From Arthrobacter rhombi (GTDB taxonomy: Bacteria > Actinomycetota > Actinomycetes > Actinomycetales > Micrococcaceae): 64,000 nt of DNA. The position numbers were made by a program, and so were the translations under genes. The stretch is taken from positions 1 through 64,000 of the forward strand of contig NZ_FUHW01000052.1 in NCBI RefSeq assembly GCF_900163545.1, written 5' to 3'. Below, piece by piece: positions 8,406 through 16,963 of the stretch. Below the pieces are notes generated by a model. That model searched no databases. It was given only the letters and a program-made list of their open reading frames with translations, and had not been told where the DNA came from. Each line of letters starts with the position of its first letter. Positions within the stretch are counted from its first letter, which is position 1.

Positions 8406-9584
8406 ATGACCGCCGAGAATTCCCCCGCCACACCCTCCGATGTCCTGAACTTGGACGGTCTGCTGACCACCAAGGAACGAGAACTACGTTCCAGCGTTCG
8501 GGCTTTCGTCGACGAACGAATCCGCCCGAACATCTCCACCTGGTATGAGGACGCCCATTTTCCCGTGGAGCTCTCCCGTGAGATGGGAAGCCTCGGACTG
8601 CTGGGCATGCACCTGCAGGGCTACGGCTGTCCGGGGCGCACCGCCGTCGAATACGGGATCGCCGCGATGGAGCTCGAAGCCGGTGACTCGGGTCTGCGGA
8701 CCTTCGTATCGGTACAGGGTTCCTTGGCCATGGCGGCAATCCACCAGTTCGGTTCCGAGGAGCAGAAGAACACGTACCTGCCGGGTATGGCTACCGGGGA
8801 GATCATCGGTTGCTTCGGACTCACCGAACCCACTGCCGGGTCGGACCCGTCGGCGATGGCCACGACAGCAGTACACGATGGACGGGGTTGGGTCCTCAAC
8901 GGCGCCAAACGCTGGATCGGGTTGGCCACCGTCGCCCAGATCGCCGTGATCTGGGCCAAAACCGAAGACGGGGTCCGCGGTTTCCTCGTCCCCACCGACG
9001 TCGAAGGCTTCACGGCCACAGCGATCGAGCCCAAGCTTTCGATGCGTGCCTCCATCCAATGCGATCTGACCTTCAACGACGTGCGGTTGCCCGACTCGGC
9101 GCTGCTACCCGGCGCCAAGGGGTTGCGCGGGCCGTTCTCCTGCCTGAACGAGGCACGCTACGGGATCATCTGGGGCGCCATGGGAGCGGCCAGGGATTCC
9201 TACGAGGCAGCGCTGGCGTATTCGCAGGAACGGATGCAGTTCGACAAGCCATTGGCGGGCTACCAGATCACCCAAGCCAAATTGGTGGACATGCTCTTGG
9301 AGATCCAAAAAGGCACGCTACTGGCCATCCACACAGGACGCCTCAAGGACGCAGGAACCCTGGAGCCGGTGCAGATCTCCGTCGGAAAACTCAATAACTG
9401 TCGCGAGGCGATCCGGATCTGCCGCGAGGCGCGCACCATTCTGGGCGGCAACGGGATCACCTTGGACCACTCACCCTTGCGCCATGCGAACAACCTCGAA
9501 TCGGTGCGCACCTACGAGGGGACCGACGAGGTTCATGCCTTGATCCTGGGCAACCACATCACGGGCATCCCGGCCTTCAGGTGA
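8406..9584 (+). CDS. gcdH: Glutaryl-CoA dehydrogenase-like acyl-CoA dehydrogenase
   Basis: A 392-residue flavoprotein. GLTEPTAGSDPS is the flavin motif, RWIGLATVAQIAVIWAK resembles the glutaryl-CoA dehydrogenase core, and TYEGTDEVHALILG near the C-terminus holds the catalytic Glu at about 371. Glutaryl-CoA dehydrogenases oxidise and decarboxylate glutaryl-CoA to crotonyl-CoA in lysine/tryptophan catabolism. Two ATGs occur at 8403 and 8406; the second is chosen because AAAGGAG ends 4 nt before it, against 1 nt for the first. It follows the TetR gene by 81 nt and could be co-regulated. No glutarate CoA-transferase of the usual type lies beside it. Confidence 0.88.
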   Translation: MTAENSPATPSDVLNLDGLLTTKERELRSSVRAFVDERIRPNISTWYEDAHFPVELSREMGSLGLLGMHLQGYGCPGRTAVEYGIAAMELEAGDSGLRTFVSVQGSLAMAAIHQFGSEEQKNTYLPGMATGEIIGCFGLTEPTAGSDPSAMATTAVHDGRGWVLNGAKRWIGLATVAQIAVIWAKTEDGVRGFLVPTDVEGFTATAIEPKLSMRASIQCDLTFNDVRLPDSALLPGAKGLRGPFSCLNEARYGIIWGAMGAARDSYEAALAYSQERMQFDKPLAGYQITQAKLVDMLLEIQKGTLLAIHTGRLKDAGTLEPVQISVGKLNNCREAIRICREARTILGGNGITLDHSPLRHANNLESVRTYEGTDEVHALILGNHITGIPAFR

Positions 9585-9627
9585 GGGCCGTCGGTGGGGC
9601 CACGCGGTTGGATCGGGGCCCCACCGG

Positions 9628-10248
9628 CTATTCGAAGGGCGAAGGGTCGCCCATGCCGACCCGGACGACCTCGGGGACTCCACTGGAAAAATCCACCACC
9701 GTCGTCGGTTCGGTGCCGCATTCTCCGGAGTCGATGACGGCGTCGACCTGATGATCCAGACGTTCCTTGATTTCCCATCCCTGCGTCAGGGGTTCATCCT
9801 CGTCCGGTAAGAGCAAGGTGGTCGAGAGCAACGGTTCGCCCAGTTCCGCCAGGAGAGCCTGAACGACACGGTGGTCGGGGATACGCACCCCAACGGTCTT
9901 CTTCTTCGGATGCAGCAGACGCTTGGGAACCTCGGAGGTGGCCTTGAGGATGAACGTGTAGCTGCCCGGTGTCGCCGCCTTCAAACTCCGGAAGACTGTA
10001 TTGCTCATCTCCACGAAACGCCCCATCTGCGCGAAGTTGCTGCACATCAGGGTGAAGTGGTGTTTGTCATCAAGCTGTCGGATGGTACGGATCCGATCCA
10101 GGGCTTTCCGGTTACCCAATTGGGCGCCCAGCGCATAACAGGAGTCGGTGGGGTAGGCGATCAGCGCGCCGTCCTGCAGCAGGTCAACGACCTGACCCAG
10201 AGCACGGGGTTGCGGATCCTGAGGGTGAACGTCGAAGAATCTAGCCAT
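9628..10248 (-). CDS. YciO/TsaC/Sua5-family protein (YciO type)
   Basis: A 206-residue single-domain member of the threonylcarbamoyl-AMP synthase superfamily. IAYPTDSCYALG (about 30-41), RIRQLDDKHHFTLMCSN, TPGSYTFILKA, KKTVGVRIPDH and the C-terminal VVRVGMGDPSPFE match YciO more closely than TsaC. Some YciO proteins can form threonylcarbamoyl-AMP for t6A tRNA modification, others have an unsettled role. Convergent with gcdH and divergent from the phosphate transporter gene. Confidence 0.85.
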   Translation of the reverse strand: MARFFDVHPQDPQPRALGQVVDLLQDGALIAYPTDSCYALGAQLGNRKALDRIRTIRQLDDKHHFTLMCSNFAQMGRFVEMSNTVFRSLKAATPGSYTFILKATSEVPKRLLHPKKKTVGVRIPDHRVVQALLAELGEPLLSTTLLLPDEDEPLTQGWEIKERLDHQVDAVIDSGECGTEPTTVVDFSSGVPEVVRVGMGDPSPFE

Positions 10249-10254
10249 GACAGG

Positions 10255-10260
10255 AGACTA
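10255..10260 (-). promoter_or_regulatory. -10 element TAGTCT of the yciO-like gene
   Basis: Six nt before the ATG at 10248 on the minus strand. Confidence 0.6.
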
Positions 10261-10311
10261 CGACCCGACGACCGAACTTGCACGCAACGCCCCGCCGCAC
10301 GAGCCGTGGAA

Positions 10312-10339
10312 TTGACTGCTGCCGCACCGGGCCTAAGAT
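10312..10339 (+). promoter_or_regulatory. Promoter upstream of the phosphate transporter gene
   Basis: TTGACT (10312-10317), a 16-nt spacer and TAAGAT (10334-10339). Transcription would begin near 10346 and give a leader of about 100 nt before the pit start at 10447. Confidence 0.65.
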
Positions 10340-10446
10340 GAATGTGCGCCGCGGGTGGCGAATGTGTGACCATAGTATGACTTCCGGGTCGAACTACTCC
10401 CTGCGGTACGACCGCGCTCTTTTGCCATCTCAAGATTGGTTCCTAG

Positions 10447-11808
10447 ATGGATCTCACACTCATCGTTGTCCTGGTGATTGCCCTGGCTCTGTTCTTTGAT
10501 TTCACGAACGGGTTTCACGATACGGCCAATGCCATGGCAACCCCGATCGCCACCGGCGCCATCAAGCCGAAGACGGCAGTGGCCCTGGCTGCGATCCTGA
10601 ACCTGGTGGGTGCCTTCCTTTCCACCGAGGTCGCCACCACGATTTCCGGCGGCCTGATCAACGAAGGGGACAATGGGTTCTCCATTGGACCCGAGATCAT
10701 CTTTGCCGGCCTCATGGGCGCCGTCGTCTGGAATATGTTGACCTGGTTGCTCGGTCTGCCCTCCAGCTCGTCCCACGCCCTCTTCGGCGGACTCATCGGT
10801 GCGGCGATTGCCGGTGCGGGTTTCTCCGTTGTCAACTACGGAACCGTGATCTCCAAGGTGCTGCTGCCGGCATTGCTGGCCCCATTGATCGCCGGTCTGG
10901 CTGCGTACCTGTGTACCAAATTGGCCTATTGGGTGACCAAGCGCCCCTCGGGTGTCTCCTCGCCCAAGCGTGGTGGTTTCCGTGTCGGCCAGGTGTTCTC
11001 CTCCTCGTTGGTGGCCCTGGCCCACGGAACCAACGATGCACAGAAGACGATGGGTGTCATCACCCTGGCCCTGGTCGCCTCGGGGCTGCAGGAATCGGGA
11101 AGCCACGTCCACTTCTGGGTCATCGCCGCCTGCGCCCTGGCCATCGCCCTGGGCACCTACGTGGGTGGCTGGCGCATTATCGCCACCATGGGCACCGGCC
11201 TGACCGAGGTCAAACCAGCCCAGGGCTTCGCGGCCGAGTCATCGACCGCGGCGGCCATCCTGGCTTCCTCCCATCTGGGCTTCGCCCTCTCGACCACCCA
11301 GGTGGCCTCGGGTTCGGTGATCGGTTCGGGGCTGGGCCGCAAGGGAGCCTCCGTGCAGTGGCGTACCGCCGGGAAGATCGCCACCGGGTGGCTCTTCACT
11401 CTGCCGGCAGCTGCCGTCGTCGGCGCCTTGGCCGCTGCCCTGACCTACTTTGGAAACGTCGGTCTGGTTCTGGTTGCCGTCATCGGCTTCGGCGTCGTCC
11501 TGTTGATCTGGTGGCTCTCCCGCAAGGACATCATCGGTCCACATAACGGTGTCTCCGACGTTGATGAAGCCGGTGGTGCCATCAGCATCCCGACGAAGAA
11601 GCAGCGTCGCAAGATGCGTAAACGCCAACGTGAAGCCGAGCGCGCCGAGGCCGAGCGCATGGCCCGCGAACTCAAGAAGGCTCAGAAGAACAAGAAGAAG
11701 GAAGCCAACGGGATGGCCAAGGTCCCGACGGCCTCGGGATCGAAATCCCGGGCACAGGACGCTTCGGCGCCGAAGCGCGAAGCACGCGGCACGGAGGAGA
11801 ACCGATGA
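10447..11808 (+). CDS. pit: PiT-family inorganic phosphate transporter
   Basis: A 453-residue polytopic membrane protein. The paired signature motifs of the family are visible in each half: FTNGFHDTANAMATPI near residues 19-34, and ALAHGTNDAQKTMGV near 190-204. It should import metal-phosphate with protons through the cytoplasmic membrane. The C-terminus (about 385-453) is a long hydrophilic Lys/Arg/Glu-rich tail, unusual for the family core and probably cytosolic. The gene overlaps the next small membrane-protein gene by 4 nt (ATGA), so the two are translationally coupled. No Pho box was recognised in the leader. Confidence 0.93.
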   Translation: MDLTLIVVLVIALALFFDFTNGFHDTANAMATPIATGAIKPKTAVALAAILNLVGAFLSTEVATTISGGLINEGDNGFSIGPEIIFAGLMGAVVWNMLTWLLGLPSSSSHALFGGLIGAAIAGAGFSVVNYGTVISKVLLPALLAPLIAGLAAYLCTKLAYWVTKRPSGVSSPKRGGFRVGQVFSSSLVALAHGTNDAQKTMGVITLALVASGLQESGSHVHFWVIAACALAIALGTYVGGWRIIATMGTGLTEVKPAQGFAAESSTAAAILASSHLGFALSTTQVASGSVIGSGLGRKGASVQWRTAGKIATGWLFTLPAAAVVGALAAALTYFGNVGLVLVAVIGFGVVLLIWWLSRKDIIGPHNGVSDVDEAGGAISIPTKKQRRKMRKRQREAERAEAERMARELKKAQKNKKKEANGMAKVPTASGSKSRAQDASAPKREARGTEENR

Positions 11809-12041
11809 ACATTGAATGGCTCTCGTTTCTGACCGTCACGCTCGTGACCCTGATCGGCTCCCTATCGCTCGTGGCGCTCTACTCCTTCGCCGTGAGGTTG
11901 AAAGCGATCGCAGAAGACGGCGGTCGGGGCGCCAACGTTGCCAAATCCGGTGCTGTCGCCTGCTTCGTCCTCTGCGGCTGTTTGGTGCTGCTGGGCATCT
12001 ACCTGATCGTGCCGCAGCTCGGCGGCTCCGGGGGGCACTAA
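11805..12041 (+). CDS. Small two-helix membrane protein coupled to pit
   Basis: A 78-residue protein with two predicted membrane helices (about 6-29 and 46-69) joined by a short charged loop. It starts inside the end of the phosphate transporter gene (ATGA) with GGAGGA just upstream, so stoichiometric production with the transporter is likely. No known domain was recognised. A role as accessory or regulatory subunit of the transporter is inference from the coupling only. Confidence 0.8.
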   Translation: MNIEWLSFLTVTLVTLIGSLSLVALYSFAVRLKAIAEDGGRGANVAKSGAVACFVLCGCLVLLGIYLIVPQLGGSGGH

Positions 12042-12086
12042 CGCGCATCCGGTGGCCCGGCGGAACCGGTATGGCACCATGGGGCC

Positions 12087-12665
12087 ATGACTCGCTTCCG
12101 ATATTTTGTCGCCGCCAGTGTCGACGGATACATCGCTGATGAGCATGATTCGCTGGACTGGCTGACCACCTACGACGACTACCACGTGGGCTTCCACGAC
12201 CCGGCGGCTGCTTTTCTTCAGGAGATCGGCGCCGTCGTCATGGGAGCCGATACCTACCGATGGCTTGGCAACCACATGAGCAAAACCCGCGCCCCCTGGC
12301 CGTACGCGGGTACACCCTGCTGGGTCTTCACCCATCGGGAACTTGCTGCCGAAGCGGGAGCTGATCTCACCTTCATCCGCGGTGACGTCGAAGAGTGGGC
12401 TGGCGATATCGCAGCTGACGCGGGCGAGAAGGATGTGTGGGTTCTCGGTGGCGGAGGACTCGCCGGACAGCTGCTCGACTCCGGGTACCTCGACGAAGTG
12501 ATCCTGTTCACCATCCCGCTTCTCTTGGGTGGGGGACGCCCCTTGGCCAGTCTGCGGGCACCGCTGGAACTCAGCCCCACCATGAGCCGCGAGTACGGCA
12601 GGGGAGTCCGCGAAACAAGGTACGACGTCGCCAAACCTCCTTCCGTATCCCGCAACGTTTCCTGA
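12087..12665 (+). CDS. Dihydrofolate reductase-family protein (RibD C-terminal fold)
   Basis: A 192-residue protein with the FVAASVDGYIAD opening, AVVMGADTYRWL, the DVWVLGGGGLAGQLLDSGYLDEV nucleotide-binding stretch (cited by its ends: DVWVLGGGG and LLDSGYLDE) and IPLLLGGGRPL. These are typical of the RibD_C reductase-like family common in actinobacteria. Substrate is unknown; it is not the folate-pathway FolA, which has different motifs. It lies 45 nt after the small membrane protein gene. Confidence 0.85.
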   Translation: MTRFRYFVAASVDGYIADEHDSLDWLTTYDDYHVGFHDPAAAFLQEIGAVVMGADTYRWLGNHMSKTRAPWPYAGTPCWVFTHRELAAEAGADLTFIRGDVEEWAGDIAADAGEKDVWVLGGGGLAGQLLDSGYLDEVILFTIPLLLGGGRPLASLRAPLELSPTMSREYGRGVRETRYDVAKPPSVSRNVS

Positions 12666-12740
12666 ACCCCGATTGGCGCGAGACCGCCAGCAGTCCTAGG
12701 CTCGATCACTACCTCCGTATGCAGCGAAAGGACACGACCC

Positions 12741-13163
12741 ATGAAACTCAGCCACCTGCCATTGCGTCTGACCACCGGCGCCTTCATCCTCAACTCGGGG
12801 GTGGGCAAGTTGCAGTTGGAGCCCGAAGCGGCGGCCGGACTGCAGAAGATGGGTGCCTCTGCCTTTCCACAGGTGGCCGACCTCGACCCGGAACAATTCG
12901 GCAAGGTACTCAGCGCGGTGGAGATCGTCCTGGGATCCTCCCTGCTGCTACCGTTCGTGCCCAGCCGCCTGGCCGGCCTCGGACTGACTGCCTTCTCAGC
13001 TTCCATGGCGACGATGTACTTCAAGACCCCGGGGATGACCCGCGATGACGGGCTGCGCCCCACCCAGGAGGGCACCGTCATCGCCAAGGACTTCTGGATG
13101 CTCGGCATCGGGCTGGCCCTGATCCTCGATTCGGCGCGGAAGAAGAAGCGCAAAACCACCTAG
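12741..13163 (+). CDS. DoxX-like small membrane protein
   Basis: A 140-residue protein with about three or four hydrophobic segments (roughly 8-22, 57-75, 78-95, 115-132) and a basic C-terminus. The LRLTTGAFILNSGVGKL start and the overall pattern resemble actinobacterial DoxX/DUF-type membrane proteins of unknown function. An AAAGGA site precedes the ATG. Transcription should end at the strong terminator at 13180-13222. Confidence 0.72.
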   Translation: MKLSHLPLRLTTGAFILNSGVGKLQLEPEAAAGLQKMGASAFPQVADLDPEQFGKVLSAVEIVLGSSLLLPFVPSRLAGLGLTAFSASMATMYFKTPGMTRDDGLRPTQEGTVIAKDFWMLGIGLALILDSARKKKRKTT

Positions 13164-13174
13164 GCGCGGTGACC

Positions 13175-13750
13175 TCAGACGGCCGCATCCCCGGCACGAC
13201 GCGTGGGGATGCGGCCGTTTTTCGCCACCAGTCGCAGCCAGCTGCGGGTGCGGTGTGGACTCCGGAAACGCACCACCTTCGAGGGTCCTTCGGCGGCGAG
13301 CAACGTCTTGATCTGTGCGCGCTTGGAGGCGAAGGAACGCGCGTGCCACATCAGGATCGAGTCACTCGAGAACAACTGCCTCCAGGTCTCCGTGTTGCCG
13401 TTGCAGACCGGTTCAGCGGTGACCACACGGCGGATGCTGCGGCGGATGAGGCGTCCCATCGAAACCAGCCGCGGATAATCCAGACAGAGGATGAGGTCGG
13501 CCCGTTCGGCGATCTCTGCGCGATACGGCCCGTAGGCGGTGTCGAAGACCCATTCGGGGGCCGATGCCCTTTCCCGGGCGATCCGGCGCTGTTCCTCGGC
13601 CGGACGCTGGTTCCACCCGGGGAGCCAGCCGATGTCTTCATCGGCCAACAGCACCGGCAAACCGGTGAGCCGACCCAATTCCAGGGCCAAACTCGTTTTC
13701 CCCGATCCGGTCACCCCGTGGAGGAGGATCCGGCGCGGACCGTCGGTCAC
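13175..13750 (-). CDS. P-loop NTPase, adenylate-kinase/topology-modulation type
   Basis: A 191-residue protein with the Walker A motif GVTGSGKTS (12-20), ADEDIGWLPGW after it, LILCLDYPR as a Walker B-like strand, and an Arg-rich lid region (GRLIRRSIRR). This layout fits the small kinase-like AAA proteins annotated as DNA topology modulation (FlaR-like). Its substrate is unknown. The gene overlaps the upstream thioesterase gene by 4 nt. Its last codons lie inside the terminator that serves the convergent gene. Confidence 0.8.
   Translation of the reverse strand: MTDGPRRILLHGVTGSGKTSLALELGRLTGLPVLLADEDIGWLPGWNQRPAEEQRRIARERASAPEWVFDTAYGPYRAEIAERADLILCLDYPRLVSMGRLIRRSIRRVVTAEPVCNGNTETWRQLFSSDSILMWHARSFASKRAQIKTLLAAEGPSKVVRFRSPHRTRSWLRLVAKNGRIPTRRAGDAAV
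13180..13222 (+). terminator. Intrinsic terminator after the DoxX-like gene
   Basis: Perfect 13-bp stem (CGGCCGCATCCCC at 13180-13192 with 13205-13217), 12-nt loop, then TTTTT. It overlaps the 3' coding end of the convergent P-loop gene. Confidence 0.9.
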
Positions 13751-14244
13751 GTGGGGCCCAGGATCATGTTCGTGATCCTGGCGGTGCAGACCCGTCGGCC
13801 TTCCTCATCGGAAATGATGATTTCGTGGGTCGTGGTGCTGCGCCCCAAATGAATGGGGGTGCAGACCCCGGTGACGAGCCCCGAGATCCCGGCACGATGG
13901 TGGGTGGCGTTGATGTCCACTCCCGCCGGGCGGCCTGTGGGGCCGGCATGTACCGCCGCAGCGAAGGAACCGAGTGTCTCCGCCAGGGCCACGCTCGCAC
14001 CGCCGTGCAGGATCCCGGCCACCTGCTGGTTGCCTTCCACCGGCATGGTGGCCACTACCCGTGCGGCGGTGATGCCCTCGAAAATGATCCCCAGCTTCTC
14101 CACCAGGGGCCCGACACCATGTCCGCTGAGCATTGGCCACATCTGCCGTGGCACCTGGTGCCGTGCGAGCTGCTCCTCAAAAGGGTTCGAACCGGTATCG
14201 TCCCCTGCGGTGGCGGCCGAGCCGCGTGTGTTTTTGTCCGTCAT
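13747..14244 (-). CDS. PaaI/YbgC-type hot-dog thioesterase
   Basis: A 165-residue hot-dog fold protein. The VAGILHGGASVALAET segment (about 76-91) carries the HGG motif of PaaI-type thioesterases and DINATHHRAG follows, so it should hydrolyse acyl-CoA thioesters. It is divergent from polA with 19 nt between the two start codons, so the promoters overlap. The coupled P-loop gene follows it. Confidence 0.87.
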   Translation of the reverse strand: MTDKNTRGSAATAGDDTGSNPFEEQLARHQVPRQMWPMLSGHGVGPLVEKLGIIFEGITAARVVATMPVEGNQQVAGILHGGASVALAETLGSFAAAVHAGPTGRPAGVDINATHHRAGISGLVTGVCTPIHLGRSTTTHEIIISDEEGRRVCTARITNMILGPT

Positions 14245-14250
14245 GGGAAC

Positions 14251-14256
14251 TAGGCT
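14251..14256 (+). promoter_or_regulatory. -10 element TAGGCT of polA
   Basis: Seven nt before the GTG at 14264, which it supports as the true start. Confidence 0.6.
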
Positions 14257-14263
14257 TGCACCT

Positions 14264-16963
14264 GTGAGTCAATCAACCAAAACCGATGCCAATGACCTTT
14301 CCCGCCTGCTCGTCATCGATGGCCACTCGATGGCCTTCCGTGCCTTCTATGCGTTGCCTGCGGAAAACTTCGCCACCGACACCGGACAGCACACCAATGC
14401 GGTCTACGGTTTTGTCTCGATGCTCATCAAGATGATCGAACAGCGCAAACCGACCCATGTTGCTGTTGCTTTCGATCTGGACACCCCCACGTTCCGTTCG
14501 GAGGAGTACAGCGAGTACAAGGCCGGCCGGAATAAGACTCCTGAGGAATTCCACGGTCAGATCGACCTGATCCAGAAGGTCATGGAGGCGATGAACATCC
14601 CCTCGATCACCATGGATGGTTTCGAAGCCGACGATATTATTGCCACCCTCGCCCAGGTCGGTGAAGGTGAAGGCTGGGACGTATTGGTCGTCTCGGGGGA
14701 CCGTGACGCCTTCCAGCTCATCACCGAGAAGACCACCGTCCTGTACCCGAAGAAGGGTATCTCGGATATCCCGCCGATGGACGCGGCCGCCGTGGAGGCC
14801 AAGTACTTCGTCCAGCCGGCCCAGTACCCGGATCTGGCCGCTCTGGTCGGGGAAACCGCAGACAACCTGCCGGGGGTCCCCGGCGTTGGACCCAAAACCG
14901 CCGCGAAGTGGATCAACCTCTATGGGGGACTTGAAGGGATCCTGGACCAGGCCGAGACGATTAAGGGCAAGGTCGGTGAATCCTTGCGCTCCCACCTGGA
15001 CGATGTCCGCAGGAACCGCCGGTTGAACCGGTTGCTCACCGACCTGGATCTGCCGGTCGAGCTTGGTGCCCTGGAACTGGAACACCCCAATCAGGACGCG
15101 ATCGAGGAACTTTTCGACGCCCTGCAGTTCAACACGTTGCGCAAGCGCCTGTTCGACCTCTTCGGTACCGACGACTCCGAACCGGAACCCGAAATGGAAG
15201 TTCCCGAACCGGCAGTTCTGGACGGCGCCAAGGCACTGACCAGCTGGTTCCGCGAGCAGGGGGGACACCTGATCGGCGTGCACTTGGATACGGTGCGCTC
15301 CGCCGCCGGTGGGGATGACGCGGTGGGCATCGCGCTGGCCGCCGACGCGGCGACCGCCTACATCGAGCTGGAAGAACTCGATGAGGCAGCGGACGGCGCC
15401 CTGCGCACCATCCTGGCCAGCGGTGACTACAAGCTGGCTCTGCACGATTTCAAAACCGGCTATAAGTTGTTGGCCGCACGCGGGATGGAACTGCGGGGAG
15501 TCGTGGACGACACGATGATCTCGGCCTACCTCATCCAGCCGGATCGCCGCAGCCATGAGCTGGGCGATATCGCCCAGCACCACCTGCGCCTGAACCTCGA
15601 AGCCGAGGAACAGGCGCAGGAGGGGCAGTTGGCGTTGGAACTTGAAGGGGCAGGTCATGCGGGGGCAGCCGTGCGGGCCGCCTATATTGTGCGTGAACTG
15701 AGCCTGTATCTGGCCGGGCAAGTCCTTGAACGCGGGGCAACCTCCTTGCTGGCAGAAATGGAGCTGCCCCTGTCGGTCGTGCTGGCCCAGATGGAACGCA
15801 CCGGAATCGCCATCGACGCCCAACAGCTCGATGACCTGTTGGCTGACTTCACCACCACCATCGACGCCGCAACCGCCGAAGCCTATGCGTCGATTGGTCA
15901 CGAAGTGAACCTCTCTTCGCCCAAGCAACTACAGGTGGTGCTCTTCGAGGAACTCGAACTGCCCAAGACCAAGAAGATCAAAACCGGATACACCACGGAC
16001 GCCGATTCACTGGCCGACCTGCTGGCCAAGACGCAGCACCCGTTCCTGGCCTCGCTCATGGCCTACCGCGATGCCACCAAACTGCGTCAGACGGTCGAGG
16101 GGTTGAAAAAGTCACTCGCCGAGGACGGCCGGATCCACACCACGTACGCCCAGACCGTCGCGGCCACCGGGCGGCTGTCATCGCTGAACCCCAACTTGCA
16201 GAACATCCCGGTGCGCAGTGAGGCCGGCCGACGGATCCGCGAGGTCTTCGTGGTCGGCGAAGGATACGAAACCCTGCTCACGGCCGACTACTCGCAGATC
16301 GAAATGCGCATCATGGCCCACCTCTCAGGGGACGAGGCCCTGATCCAGGCATTCAAGGACGGGGAGGACCTGCACCGGTTCGTCGGTTCGCATGTCTTCG
16401 GCGTCGAACCAGCGGAGGTCACTGCCGAAATGCGCGCCAAGGTCAAGGCCATGTCCTACGGGTTGGCCTACGGGCTCAGCTCCTTCGGCCTCTCCAAACA
16501 GTTGAACGTCCCCGTCGACGAGGCCCGTGGGCTGATGAAGGACTATTTCACTCGTTTCGGATCCGTGCGCGACTATCTGCGTTCCGTCGTCGACCAGGCC
16601 CGCAAGGACGGGTACACCTCCACCATTGAAGGACGCCGGCGCTACCTGCCCGACCTGGCCAGCGATAACCGCCAGCTACGGGATATGGCCGAACGCGCTG
16701 CATTGAACGCGCCGATCCAAGGCTCGGCTGCGGATATCATCAAACGTGCCATGCTCGGCGTCGACGCCGGACTGCGAAAACAGAAACTGGGTTCACGGAT
16801 GCTCCTCCAGGTCCATGACGAACTGGTCCTTGAAGTTGCTCCCGGTGAACTTGAAGCCGTCACCTTGCTGGTTCAGGATCACATGGGAACGGCTGCAGAA
16901 CTTTCGGTCCCGCTCGATGTCCAGATCGGCACCGGGCACAGCTGGCAGGAGGCTGCCCACTAA
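14264..16963 (+). CDS. polA: DNA polymerase I
   Basis: An 899-residue family A polymerase for Okazaki-fragment processing and repair synthesis. The N-terminal 5'-3' exonuclease domain (about 1-300) has VAFDLDTPTFRSEEY, GFEADDIIATLA and SGDRDAFQL. The middle domain (about 320-500) lacks the DxE exonuclease motifs, so proofreading is probably absent, as in other actinobacterial PolA proteins. The polymerase domain has motif A DYSQIEMRI (about 675), motif B KAMSYGLAYG (about 728) and motif C QVHDELVLE (about 850). The GTG start gives the normal length; a reading frame open much further upstream, across the divergent thioesterase gene, is rejected. The stop overlaps the next start by one base. 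Confidence 0.97.
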   Translation: MSQSTKTDANDLSRLLVIDGHSMAFRAFYALPAENFATDTGQHTNAVYGFVSMLIKMIEQRKPTHVAVAFDLDTPTFRSEEYSEYKAGRNKTPEEFHGQIDLIQKVMEAMNIPSITMDGFEADDIIATLAQVGEGEGWDVLVVSGDRDAFQLITEKTTVLYPKKGISDIPPMDAAAVEAKYFVQPAQYPDLAALVGETADNLPGVPGVGPKTAAKWINLYGGLEGILDQAETIKGKVGESLRSHLDDVRRNRRLNRLLTDLDLPVELGALELEHPNQDAIEELFDALQFNTLRKRLFDLFGTDDSEPEPEMEVPEPAVLDGAKALTSWFREQGGHLIGVHLDTVRSAAGGDDAVGIALAADAATAYIELEELDEAADGALRTILASGDYKLALHDFKTGYKLLAARGMELRGVVDDTMISAYLIQPDRRSHELGDIAQHHLRLNLEAEEQAQEGQLALELEGAGHAGAAVRAAYIVRELSLYLAGQVLERGATSLLAEMELPLSVVLAQMERTGIAIDAQQLDDLLADFTTTIDAATAEAYASIGHEVNLSSPKQLQVVLFEELELPKTKKIKTGYTTDADSLADLLAKTQHPFLASLMAYRDATKLRQTVEGLKKSLAEDGRIHTTYAQTVAATGRLSSLNPNLQNIPVRSEAGRRIREVFVVGEGYETLLTADYSQIEMRIMAHLSGDEALIQAFKDGEDLHRFVGSHVFGVEPAEVTAEMRAKVKAMSYGLAYGLSSFGLSKQLNVPVDEARGLMKDYFTRFGSVRDYLRSVVDQARKDGYTSTIEGRRRYLPDLASDNRQLRDMAERAALNAPIQGSAADIIKRAMLGVDAGLRKQKLGSRMLLQVHDELVLEVAPGELEAVTLLVQDHMGTAAELSVPLDVQIGTGHSWQEAAH

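Noticed and set aside
13853..14263. PolA frame extended 137 codons upstream
   Set aside because: The extension runs antisense through the thioesterase gene and has no PolA similarity; the GTG at 14264 gives the normal length.
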